Shown here one piece after another: positions 31,782 through 40,313 of a stretch of DNA of 64,000 bases (its first letter is position 1; each line of letters begins with the position of its first letter). Origin of the DNA: Oscillospiraceae bacterium (GTDB lineage: Bacteria; Bacillota; Clostridia; Oscillospirales; Oscillospiraceae); contig JAGAUY010000023.1 in NCBI GenBank assembly GCA_017620525.1, positions 45,397 through 109,396 of the forward strand, in the 5' to 3' direction. Both the position numbers and the translations under genes were made by a program. A model generated the notes under the pieces. The model did no database searches. It saw nothing but the letters and a program-made list of their open reading frames with translations, and was not told where the DNA came from.

Positions 31782-34700
31782 TGAAAAAGAATGCGATGCG
31801 CAAAAACCTGCGTCAATCCATCCTGAAATCATTGGGACGATATATTGCCATCGTTGCCATCATTGCTCTGGGCGCCAGTATGTTTGTGGGTCTGCTGATG
31901 ACCAAATCGGACATGGTAGCCACCGGCCAGAAGTACATGGACGAAAAGAATATGTTCGACCTGCGCCTGCTGAGCAGCTACGGCTGGAGTCCGGACCAGG
32001 TGGAAGATGTTGCCCAAATGGAGGGCGTCATAGACGCTGAGGGCATGGTATACATGGACGTGATCGTCAAGGCCGGCGAAGCAGATGAGGAATCCGTCTA
32101 CCGGTTCTACTCCATGCCGAAGCAGGTCAACCAGCTGACGCTGCGCGGCGGCCGGATGCCGGAATCTCCCGATGAATGCCTGATTGACGGGTTCCACACC
32201 ACGGATGATATTCTGGGTAGCACTATCACCGTATCTGAAAACAATTCAGACGATACGCTGGATGCGATGGTCTACGGAACCTATACCGTGGTCGGCTATG
32301 TGTCCACCCCTCTGTATATGGACATGAACCGGGGCAATACCTCTGTTGGCAGCGGCAGCCTGACAAATTATCTGGTTATCCCCGATGATGGATTTGATGT
32401 GGATTACTTCACCGAGATCAATGTGACCATTGACGGTGAGTACGATATTTATACCGACGAATACAACAACGCCATGGAAGCCATGGCAGACCGGCTGGAG
32501 CCTCAGCTGGATCCGCTGGCGCAGGACCGGCTGGTCCAGGTGCGCGAGGATGCCACTCAGGCATACTATGACGGTATGCTGGAGTATTACGAGGGTGTCG
32601 AAGCATTCAACGAGGGCAGGGAAGAGGTGCTGCGGGAACTTGCTGACGCGCAGAAGAAGCTTCTCGATGGTGAAAAGGAAATAGAGGAGAATGAGAAGCT
32701 CCTGATCGACGGTGAGAAGCAGATCAATGAGGCCAAGCAGACGCTGAAGGAAAGCGAAAAGACACTTCTGGAATCAAAGAAGACCCTTGCAAGCACGAAA
32801 GCGTCGGCCTATAAGCAGATCTCCGATTCCACCACGTCTTTACTGGCGCAGTTTGAATCGCTGTCGGCAGATCTGACATCCCTTCAGGGGGAGATGACTG
32901 TGCTGCAGGCGAAGAGTCTGGAGCTGAATGCTGCGATCCTGGAACTGGAGACGGAACTGACGCTGATCGATTCCCAGATCAATATGACAAATTCCATGAT
33001 CGGAATCCTGGATACCAGCATCTCCACTTCCCAGCAGGCGCTGGATTTGGCAAAGCAGAATGGCGCGGATGAAGCGACCATTGCCCAGATGGAGCAGGAG
33101 CTTCAGCAGCTGCGCGCTTCCCGGGATTCGTATGCGCAGCAGCTTGCTCAGCAGCAGGCGGATCGGGCTGCTGTCGAAGCGGAGTTGGCACCATATTACG
33201 AGCAGCAGGCTGCGCTGGAAGCTGAGCAGGAGGCTTTGCAGAGTCAGATTTCCCAGCTTGAGGAATCCATCAGTTCTTTGACAGAGGATCTTCTGTCCCT
33301 GGCGGCCATGCAGGCAGTGATGGATGCAGAGTTTGAATCCGCTGACGCGCAGCTGGAAGCGGGTGAAGCTCAGATCGAGGCTGCCTATGTGGAGCTGGAG
33401 CTGCGGGAGCAGGAGCTGATCGACGGCAAGGCTGCGCTGGAAGAAGCAAAGCTTGAGCTGGAAGACGGCTGGAAAGAATACCGTGAGGGTAAGGCCGAAG
33501 CCGAACAGGAGCTGGCCGACGCGGAAGCGGAACTGGCCGAAGCCGAACAGAAGCTGGCTGATGCCCTGGAGACCATTCAGGGCATGACTGAGAATTCTGT
33601 TTTTGTGCTGGACAGAACCAGCAATCTGGGTTACAACTCCCTGGACAGTGCATCGGATATTGTTCAGGGTGTTTCCAGGGTATTCCCGGCATTTTTCCTG
33701 CTGATTGCGGCGTTGGTGTGCATTACCACCATGACCCGAATGATCGACGAGGAGCGTACCCAGATCGGTACGCTCAAGGCGCTTGGATACAGCAATAGCG
33801 CCATCATCAGCAAATACCTGTTCTATGCGGGCAGCGGTGCAGTGGTTGGCTGCGGTCTGGGTGTCATCGTGGGCAGCATTGTGTTCCCCACGATCCTCTG
33901 GCAGGCATATAAGATCATGCTGTATATCACTCCCGGCATCGTGCTGCGGTTTAACTGGATCCTCTGTTTTGCCGTGGTCGCGGCCTATACCATTGTGATG
34001 CTTCTGGTCACCTGGTACTGCTGCCGCAGAGCGCTGCAGGAGGAGCCTGCGGAGCTGATCCGCCCCAAATCTCCGGAAGCGGGCAAGAAGATATTCCTGG
34101 AATATTTCCCCTTCTGGCATAAGATCAGCTTCCTGAATAAAGTTACCATCCGTAATATTTTCCGCTACCGACAGCGCTTTGCCATGATGATGGTGGGCAT
34201 CGGCGGCTGTACGGCGCTGCTTCTGACGGGATTTGGCCTGCGTGATTCCATTGTTAACATTGTGGATTTCCAGTTTGATGAAGTGACGGTTTATGATATG
34301 CAGGTCTACTTCACGGATGGACAGACCGAGGCCGAGAAAGCGGAATTCCGCCAGGATGTGGAAGGAAGCGTCAGCGATGTAATGTTTTATCACCAGGAGA
34401 GTGTGGAACTGGATTTCGACAATCAGATGCGTGAGATCTACATGATGGCTGCGGACAGCGAGATACAGCGGTTTGTGGATTTCCACAGCGGAGATCAGCC
34501 TCTGGATATGCCCGGTGTTAACGAAGTGCTGCTGACGGTGGGTGTGGCGGAGGCCATGGGCATCGACATAGGCGACCGTGTCACCATGCGCAGCGCGGAT
34601 ATGGAAGTGCTGGATCTGACAGTTTCCGGTATTTATGACAACAATGTTTACAACTATGCGGTTGTGATCCCGGAGACCATCGAAACGCAGTGGGGGCAGG

Positions 34701-35248
34701 CGCCGGATGAGCAGATGGCGCTGGTCCATGTTGCGCAGGATCGGAGTTCTCATGAGGTCAGTGCCATGATCTCCGGATTGTCCGATGTGATGAATGTTTC
34801 CGTCAGCGAAGACCTGGCCGGAATGGTCGGCTCCATGATGGAGGCGCTGGATCTGGTGGTTTGGGTCATCGTGTTCTGCGCGGGACTGCTGGCGGTGACT
34901 GTGCTTTATAATTTGACCAATATCAATATCAATGAACGCATCCGGGAGATCGCGACCATCAAGGTTCTTGGCTTCAATGCCACAGAGACGGCAGCTTATG
35001 TGTTCAAGGAGAATCTGGCTCTGACGGTGATTGGCGCCGTGGTGGGTCTGCCGCTGGGTTATCTGCTGCTGGTATTTGTCATGAGTCAGATCAAGATCGA
35101 CTTCTGCTGGTTCCAGGCCCGAGCCTCGGCACTGTCATGTATGCTGGCGCTGGTGCTGACACTGTTGTCGTCACTGGTGGTGGATGTTATTTTCTACCAC
35201 AAGCTGGACCGCATCAATATGGCAGAAGCGCTGAAATCCGTAGAGTAA
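31775..35248 (+). CDS. FtsX-like ABC permease with a long extracytoplasmic coiled coil
   Basis: 1157-residue permease. A membrane helix at about 21-44 is followed by an extracellular domain. A coiled coil of about 330 residues (roughly 271-604) follows, dense in Glu, Lys, Gln, Ala and Leu, with repeats such as ELADAQKKLLDGEKEIEE and QELADAEAELAEAEQKL. An FtsX domain comes next (about 632-760, containing TMIDEERTQIGTLKALGYS-like sequence), then a second extracellular domain and a final FtsX domain (about 1030-1157, with ATIKVLGFNATETAAYV). ATG 31775 and ATG 31781 are both possible starts; AGGAG fits the first. The long coil may reach across the cell wall to a partner such as a hydrolase, by analogy with FtsX-type mechanotransmission. 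Confidence 0.9.
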   Translation: MVMKKNAMRKNLRQSILKSLGRYIAIVAIIALGASMFVGLLMTKSDMVATGQKYMDEKNMFDLRLLSSYGWSPDQVEDVAQMEGVIDAEGMVYMDVIVKAGEADEESVYRFYSMPKQVNQLTLRGGRMPESPDECLIDGFHTTDDILGSTITVSENNSDDTLDAMVYGTYTVVGYVSTPLYMDMNRGNTSVGSGSLTNYLVIPDDGFDVDYFTEINVTIDGEYDIYTDEYNNAMEAMADRLEPQLDPLAQDRLVQVREDATQAYYDGMLEYYEGVEAFNEGREEVLRELADAQKKLLDGEKEIEENEKLLIDGEKQINEAKQTLKESEKTLLESKKTLASTKASAYKQISDSTTSLLAQFESLSADLTSLQGEMTVLQAKSLELNAAILELETELTLIDSQINMTNSMIGILDTSISTSQQALDLAKQNGADEATIAQMEQELQQLRASRDSYAQQLAQQQADRAAVEAELAPYYEQQAALEAEQEALQSQISQLEESISSLTEDLLSLAAMQAVMDAEFESADAQLEAGEAQIEAAYVELELREQELIDGKAALEEAKLELEDGWKEYREGKAEAEQELADAEAELAEAEQKLADALETIQGMTENSVFVLDRTSNLGYNSLDSASDIVQGVSRVFPAFFLLIAALVCITTMTRMIDEERTQIGTLKALGYSNSAIISKYLFYAGSGAVVGCGLGVIVGSIVFPTILWQAYKIMLYITPGIVLRFNWILCFAVVAAYTIVMLLVTWYCCRRALQEEPAELIRPKSPEAGKKIFLEYFPFWHKISFLNKVTIRNIFRYRQRFAMMMVGIGGCTALLLTGFGLRDSIVNIVDFQFDEVTVYDMQVYFTDGQTEAEKAEFRQDVEGSVSDVMFYHQESVELDFDNQMREIYMMAADSEIQRFVDFHSGDQPLDMPGVNEVLLTVGVAEAMGIDIGDRVTMRSADMEVLDLTVSGIYDNNVYNYAVVIPETIETQWGQAPDEQMALVHVAQDRSSHEVSAMISGLSDVMNVSVSEDLAGMVGSMMEALDLVVWVIVFCAGLLAVTVLYNLTNININERIREIATIKVLGFNATETAAYVFKENLALTVIGAVVGLPLGYLLLVFVMSQIKIDFCWFQARASALSCMLALVLTLLSSLVVDVIFYHKLDRINMAEALKSVE

Positions 35249-35251
35249 TTG

Positions 35252-35286
35252 AAAAACCGGCTGTTGCATTGCAACAGCCGGTTTTT
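35252..35286. terminator. bidirectional terminator between the ABC operon and the aro operon
   Basis: AAAAACCGGCTGTTGC pairs perfectly with GCAACAGCCGGTTTTT around ATT. It ends both the ABC transporter operon and the convergent aromatic operon. Confidence 0.95.
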
Positions 35287-35287
35287 A

Positions 35288-35719
35288 TTATGCATAATGC
35301 TCTTTCAGATAGAGAATCGCTTCCCGGTAGCCCTCAAAGCCGTGCCCCTTGATGGTGTGGACACAGGCCATACCCGCATAGGAAATCTGCCGGAAGGACT
35401 CTCTGGCATCCACGTCGGAGATGTGGACCTCCACCGCCGGGATGGACACTGCCTTCAGCGCATCCAGAATGGCAACGGAGGTATGGGTATAGGCAGCCGG
35501 GTTGATGACGATACCGTCAACGCGGCCGTACGCCCACTGGATCTTGTCTACAAGATCGCCTTCATGATTGGACTGGTACTGCTCGATATCCAGTCCTTCC
35601 TCCCGGGCGGTTTTATCGATCAGAGCCAGAAGATCGGCGAAGGTGTTTTTGCCGTAGATACCCGGCTCACGGATACCCAGCATATTCAAATTGGGACCAT
35701 TGATGACCAGGATTTTCAT
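35288..35719 (-). CDS. aroQ: 3-dehydroquinate dehydratase, type II
   Basis: Third shikimate-pathway step, 3-dehydroquinate to 3-dehydroshikimate, by the dodecameric type II enzyme. The 143-residue protein has GPNLNMLGIREPGIYG (catalytic Tyr22 and the mobile-loop Arg), QSNHEGDLVDKIQWA, INPAAYTHTSVAI, and VEVHISDVDARESFR with the catalytic His. It is the last gene of the aromatic operon and its ATG overlaps the stop of the fused aroE/K gene by four bases. Confidence 0.97.
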   Translation of the reverse strand: MKILVINGPNLNMLGIREPGIYGKNTFADLLALIDKTAREEGLDIEQYQSNHEGDLVDKIQWAYGRVDGIVINPAAYTHTSVAILDALKAVSIPAVEVHISDVDARESFRQISYAGMACVHTIKGHGFEGYREAILYLKEHYA

Positions 35720-36930
35720 GGCAGTACCTCCAGGATCTGTGTGGCGGTGCCTTCGGCATCGCCATTGTTATCAATTTGGAAGTCAGCAAAGGCCTCGTAG
35801 AGAGGCTTTCGCACTTTATACATATCAGAAAGCCGGTTCGCCTGGGACAGGGGCCGTCCGTCGGTGGGAAGCTTCTCAAGATCCCGATTCAGGCAGAAGA
35901 TCGTACCGTTCTGATGGAGCAGAGGATAATTGCGTGCCTTTGTCACGCAGCCGCCGCCGGTGGCGATGACCAGTCCGGACTGCCTGCCCAGTTCTTTCAG
36001 GACTTCTGTTTCCAGCCTCCGGAAGCCTTCTTCTCCCTCTGCGGCAAAGATGTCCGGGATGGATCTTCCGTTTTTTTCCACCAGGTATGCATCTGCATCG
36101 ACAAACCGCTTGCCCAGCCTTTCTGCCAGCAGTCTACCGACTGTGGATTTGCCGCATCCGGGCATACCGATGAGAACGATGTTCTCCATTTGCCGCCGCA
36201 GGGAGGTGTGAATGGGCAGGATCTTTTCGTCGGAAATGGACGAACCGGTGAACCATTCGGCGCTTTCCTTTGCCTGCGCCACCAGCATCAGCAGACCGTT
36301 CATGGTCACGAGGCCCTTGTTCTGTGCATCCAGAAGGATCTGCGTGCGGGCAGGATTGTAGATTACATCCAGAACGCCTTCCAGGCGGGGGAACAGTTCC
36401 AGATCAACGGGGGAAACGCCGACCTTCGGATACATTCCCACAGGCGTTGCGTTGACGATCAGTGCGGCATCCGCGTGAAGATGCAGATTATTGTAGCAAT
36501 TCGATCCGTTTCTGGAAATGACGACCACTTCCGCGCCCAGCTCTTCCAGCACGGCAACGGCCGTATTGGATGCTCCGCCGGAGCCGAGAACCAAAGCTTT
36601 CTTACCGGCAACGTCCAGTCCGCTGGTACGGACCATGGTCAGGAAACCGAAATAGTCCGTATTATGACCGATCAGTTTGCCATCCCGGCGGATGATGGTG
36701 TTCACTGCCCCCAGACGCTTCGCCCGGGGAGACAGTTCATCCAGGAAGGAAATGACGTCCTTTTTATAGGGGACGGTTACATTCAGACCCTGAAAATCAC
36801 CGTTTCGCAGGAAATCTTCCAGTTCCTCCGGCTCTTTTTCGAAAAGCTCATAGGAATAGTCCGCCAGCCGGGTGTGGATCTGAGGGGAGTAACTGTGGCC
36901 CAGCTTCCGCCCGAGCAGTCCGCACTTCAT
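35716..36930 (-). CDS. aroE/aroK: fused shikimate dehydrogenase - shikimate kinase
   Basis: A 404-residue bifunctional protein. Residues 1 to about 240 are shikimate dehydrogenase: GHSYSP (Ser13/Ser15 bind shikimate), catalytic Lys56 in VTVPYKKDV, Asp92 in GHNTDYFGF, the NADP loop LVLGSGGASNTAV, and NATPVGMYP. Residues 248-404 are shikimate kinase: Walker A GMPGCGKST at 255-263, DADAYLVEK, and ATGGGCVTK. The frame continues without a break, with a short linker (LPIHTSLRRQ), so this is a true fusion of consecutive or near-consecutive steps. The start is MKCGLLGRK, whose ATG shares one base with the pheA stop (TGATG). Such fusions are known in some Clostridia. Confidence 0.95.
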   Translation of the reverse strand: MKCGLLGRKLGHSYSPQIHTRLADYSYELFEKEPEELEDFLRNGDFQGLNVTVPYKKDVISFLDELSPRAKRLGAVNTIIRRDGKLIGHNTDYFGFLTMVRTSGLDVAGKKALVLGSGGASNTAVAVLEELGAEVVVISRNGSNCYNNLHLHADAALIVNATPVGMYPKVGVSPVDLELFPRLEGVLDVIYNPARTQILLDAQNKGLVTMNGLLMLVAQAKESAEWFTGSSISDEKILPIHTSLRRQMENIVLIGMPGCGKSTVGRLLAERLGKRFVDADAYLVEKNGRSIPDIFAAEGEEGFRRLETEVLKELGRQSGLVIATGGGCVTKARNYPLLHQNGTIFCLNRDLEKLPTDGRPLSQANRLSDMYKVRKPLYEAFADFQIDNNGDAEGTATQILEVLP

Positions 36931-38072
36931 CACACGACCTCGCAGTAGCTGCCCAGATACTTGAATTCCTCGCACAGCTCGTCCAGTTCGCACATCAGCT
37001 GGATGAATTCTTCGGAATAGATGGAAGTTTCCAGGTCGAAATAGAACATGAATTCAAAGTCCCGGTCGGGAATGGGACGGGATTCCAGCTTGGTGACATT
37101 GATGCCCAGAGTGTAAAGGCGAGCCAGGACCTTATACAGGGAACCGGGACGATGGGGCAGGACCATCATGATGCTGGTCTTGTCGGAACCGGGGTAAATC
37201 TCCATGTTCTTGCTGATGCAGATAAAGCGGGTCCGGTTATTTCCCTTGTCCTGAATGGAGGCTGCCAGGGTATTCAGACTGTACAGTTCGGCGCAGCTGC
37301 GGCTGCTGAGGGCAGCCACATCCGTGCGGCCGGACTTGGAGACCATCTCTGCGGCCACGGCGGTATTTTCAACGGGGATAACCTTCACACCGGGCATGGT
37401 CTTCAGAAACTCGGAGCACTGGTTGATGGCCTGCTCATGGGAGAAGATCTCCTTGATGCCGTCCTTGGTGGCACCGGGGTTGGCCAGCAGATTGTGATCC
37501 ACCTTCAGGCGGAATGTGCGCACAATGGAGAAATTGTGCTTGATCATCAGATCATAGACCTTCTTGACAGAACCTGCCGTGGAGTTTTCCAGGGGCAGGA
37601 TGCCGTACTGGCAGAGACCCTTTTCAATGGCGCCGAACACACCTTCGAAGTTCTTGAAGTACATGATGAAAGGGGATTTGAACATTTTCTCGCAGGCGAT
37701 CTGGGAATATGCGCCCTCCACACCCTGGCAGGCCACCATGGGGGCCTGGGGGAACAGCCTGGGAGTCTTTTCAATCGCCTCGGTGATCTCGTGGTACAGA
37801 GGTGTCAGCGTGTCAGAGCGCTTGGACTGGTAGCTGCGGCTCAGTTCGAAAAGCATGGAGTACAGCACACGGGTGTAGTTGGCCATTTCGGGGCCAGCCT
37901 TTTCGGCTACATCCTGCAGCTTTTCCCGTTCACGCACGGGCATCAGGATGGGCAGATTGTTTTCCTTCTTGTAGTCGGCGATCTGAGCGGCAACGTCCAT
38001 ACGCTGTCCGAAGAGCTTTACCAGCTGGTCATCGATCTGGTCGATTTGTCCGCGAAGTTCGTTGAGATCCAT
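36930..38072 (-). CDS. pheA: bifunctional chorismate mutase / prephenate dehydratase
   Basis: 380 residues in three parts. A chorismate mutase domain (about 1-90) contains LRGQIDQIDDQLVKLFGQRM. A prephenate dehydratase domain (about 108-285) has YSQIACEKMF, GILPLENSTAGSV and the NNRTRF motif. An ACT regulatory domain (about 295-375) has HRPGSLYKVLARLYTLG and the ESRP motif that binds phenylalanine. It makes phenylpyruvate from chorismate and is expected to be feedback-inhibited by Phe. AGGAGGA lies 9 bases before the ATG. It follows aroC by one base. Confidence 0.96.
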   Translation of the reverse strand: MDLNELRGQIDQIDDQLVKLFGQRMDVAAQIADYKKENNLPILMPVREREKLQDVAEKAGPEMANYTRVLYSMLFELSRSYQSKRSDTLTPLYHEITEAIEKTPRLFPQAPMVACQGVEGAYSQIACEKMFKSPFIMYFKNFEGVFGAIEKGLCQYGILPLENSTAGSVKKVYDLMIKHNFSIVRTFRLKVDHNLLANPGATKDGIKEIFSHEQAINQCSEFLKTMPGVKVIPVENTAVAAEMVSKSGRTDVAALSSRSCAELYSLNTLAASIQDKGNNRTRFICISKNMEIYPGSDKTSIMMVLPHRPGSLYKVLARLYTLGINVTKLESRPIPDRDFEFMFYFDLETSIYSEEFIQLMCELDELCEEFKYLGSYCEVV

Positions 38073-38073
38073 G

Positions 38074-39165
38074 TTAATTCTTCCTCCTGTTGGTCTGGGT
38101 GTTGCCCAGAATCATGTCATAAATTGCGATAGCCGCGGCGGCTTCCATGACCGGTACGGCCCGGGGAACGATGCAGGGGTCGTGGCGGCCCTTGATTTCA
38201 AGAGTTTGTTCTTCCATGCGGGAGAGGGAAACGCTTTTCTGAGGGCAGGAGATGGAGGGAGTCGCCTTTATGGCGGCGGTAAAGATCTCCGGCATACCGT
38301 TGGTAATGCCGCCCTGAATACCACCTGCATTATTGGTCTGGGTGACGATTTTTCCGTCCAGAATGGTAAAGTCATCGTTACTCTGGCTGCCGGGAAGGCA
38401 GGCACAGTCGAAACCGATGCCGAATTCCACACCCTTGACAGCCGGAATACCATAGACAATCTGGGCAATCCGGCTTTCCACACCGCCGAACATGGGTTCA
38501 CCGATACCGGCCGGAAGGCCGGTGACTGCGCACTCAATGATACCGCCCACGCTGTCACCGGCGGATCTTACCTGTGCGATGCAATCGCGCATGGCTGCGC
38601 CGGCTTCCGGATCCAGAACAGGGAAATCGGAATGGATGGATTCAAGTTCCGGATCGATTGGGTCAAAGTAGGTGTCACCGCATTCACCGATGGCAAGGAT
38701 ATGGGCGCCGATGCAGATGCCCATCTCTTCCAGCCACTGCTTGCAAAGGCCTCCAGCGATGCACAGGGGAGCGGTCAGTCTGCCGGAGAAATGTCCGCCT
38801 CCGGCAGCATCCTGGAAACCGCCGTATTTGATATTTGCGGTGTAGTCCGCATGGCCGGGGCGGGGGCAGTCGAGGAGATTCCTGTAGTCTCCGGAGCGGG
38901 TATTTTTGTTGTGAATGACTGCGGCGATGGGAGCACCGCAGGTATAGCCGTCGAGAATTCCGGCCAGAAATTCCGGCCGGTCCTCTTCCCGGCGGGGGGT
39001 GGACCAGTCATTTTGACCCGGTGCCCGGCGGTTCAGAAAAATCTGAAGTTTCTCCGTATCAACGGGAAGCCCTGCCGGAATACCGTCCAGGGTCATACCG
39101 ATGCCGGCGCCGTGGGACTGACCGAAAATGGAGAGTTTTAAGTTTTCACCGTAGGTACTGCTCAT
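38074..39165 (-). CDS. aroC: chorismate synthase
   Basis: Last common step, EPSP to chorismate, needing reduced FMN. The 363-residue protein opens with STYGENLKLSIFGQSHGAGI, has RRAPGQNDWSTPRREEDR, RPGHADYTANIKYGG, and the flavin-binding GHFSGRLTAPL. It ends NNAGGIQGGITNGMPE and RHDPCIVPRAVPVMEA, all family hallmarks. The start overlaps the end of aroA by 20 bases, with AGGAGG inside aroA. Confidence 0.97.
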   Translation of the reverse strand: MSSTYGENLKLSIFGQSHGAGIGMTLDGIPAGLPVDTEKLQIFLNRRAPGQNDWSTPRREEDRPEFLAGILDGYTCGAPIAAVIHNKNTRSGDYRNLLDCPRPGHADYTANIKYGGFQDAAGGGHFSGRLTAPLCIAGGLCKQWLEEMGICIGAHILAIGECGDTYFDPIDPELESIHSDFPVLDPEAGAAMRDCIAQVRSAGDSVGGIIECAVTGLPAGIGEPMFGGVESRIAQIVYGIPAVKGVEFGIGFDCACLPGSQSNDDFTILDGKIVTQTNNAGGIQGGITNGMPEIFTAAIKATPSISCPQKSVSLSRMEEQTLEIKGRHDPCIVPRAVPVMEAAAAIAIYDMILGNTQTNRRKN

Positions 39166-40312
39166 AATTACCTCCTAACCGGCGATATTCGTCCCAGAAT
39201 TTGGGATAGGACTTCTGCACTGCTTCCGCACCCAGGATGGTAACCGGACCGCTGCAGACGGTGGCGGCAATGGCGGCGGACATGGCGATGCGGTGATCGT
39301 TCTGGGCATGTACAGTGCCGCCGGTATATCCGGTGCCCCAGACGGTCAGGGTATCTTCCGTTGCTTCCGCCTTGCCCCCCAGAGCCTCAATCATGGCGAT
39401 GGTGGATGCCACACGGTCGGATTCCTTGATGCGCAGTCTCTGAATGTTGTGGAAGGCTGCGCCGGACTTTGCACCGGCAGTGATGGCAAGAATAGGGACC
39501 AGATCGGGGATGTCTGCGGCATCCACGGTGGTGAACTGTTTCAGCAGCGGCAGGATCCGCGCTGCTGCCCGGTCTCCCTGTGGTGACTCCGGATTCAGAT
39601 TCTCCACTTCAATGTCATTTCCCAGTGCTTTGGCAGCCAGAAAAAATGCGCCGTTGCTCCAGTCACCTTCCACCTGGATGGCGCCGGGGGAGTGGTATTT
39701 TGGAGCGCAGAACAGTTCCATGGCCCTGCGGGTCATGTCAATGTAAGGAGCGGATTCGATTTTGCCTGTGACCTCCAGGTGGCTTTTCCCCGGGATCAGA
39801 GACTGGGCGAAAAGAAGTCCTGTGATAAACTGGCTGGAAACGCTGCCGCTGATGGAATAAGCACCGCTTTTCAGTTTGCCCTGACAGCGGATGGTATCCG
39901 GAGAGGGACGGGTCAGGGTACAACCCATCCGCTCCATCTCCTCCCACAGAGGGGACAGAGGGCGCTGAGGCAGTCTTCCTTCCATGCGGAAGGTGGCGTT
40001 TACACCAAGTGCGCCGGCGATGGGCAGCATAAAGCGCAGGGTAGAGCCGCTTTCGCAGCAGTTCAGCGTGGCAGATACAGGAACTTTTCGGATGGGTTCC
40101 GCGCGGTAGCCGGTTTCAGTTCTTGTGATCACGGCTCCCAGTGCGTTCAGGCAGTCAGCGGTAGCTTCGATATCCCGGTTGGTGTCGGGACAGTGGAGCT
40201 GCGTGGGTGCATCTGCAAAGGCGGCACAGATCAGAAGCCTGTGCGCCTGGGATTTGGAAGGGATGGCGGTTACGGTGCCGCTGAGCCTTCCGGGGGTTAT
40301 TGTGATGTCCAT
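39146..40312 (-). CDS. aroA: 3-phosphoshikimate 1-carboxyvinyltransferase (EPSP synthase)
   Basis: Transfers enolpyruvate from PEP to shikimate-3-phosphate. The 388-residue product is about 40 residues shorter than the typical enzyme, but the active-site blocks are present: IPSKSQAHRLLICAAF, NCCESGSTLRFMLPIAGAL, SSQFITGLLFA, EGDWSNGAFFLAA, RLRIKESDRV and NDHRIAMS. The start MDITITPGRL is one base after the aroB stop; the longer frame to 40384 lies inside aroB. The Gly-rich LPIAGAL region differs from the LGNAGTA class I signature, so glyphosate sensitivity class is uncertain by eye. Confidence 0.95.
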   Translation of the reverse strand: MDITITPGRLSGTVTAIPSKSQAHRLLICAAFADAPTQLHCPDTNRDIEATADCLNALGAVITRTETGYRAEPIRKVPVSATLNCCESGSTLRFMLPIAGALGVNATFRMEGRLPQRPLSPLWEEMERMGCTLTRPSPDTIRCQGKLKSGAYSISGSVSSQFITGLLFAQSLIPGKSHLEVTGKIESAPYIDMTRRAMELFCAPKYHSPGAIQVEGDWSNGAFFLAAKALGNDIEVENLNPESPQGDRAAARILPLLKQFTTVDAADIPDLVPILAITAGAKSGAAFHNIQRLRIKESDRVASTIAMIEALGGKAEATEDTLTVWGTGYTGGTVHAQNDHRIAMSAAIAATVCSGPVTILGAEAVQKSYPKFWDEYRRLGGNYEQYLR

Positions 40313-40313
40313 A

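Noticed and set aside
33400-33600. Repeated GAAGC/GAGCTG motifs
   Set aside because: They reflect the heptad-rich coiled coil of the ABC permease rather than a DNA-level repeat.
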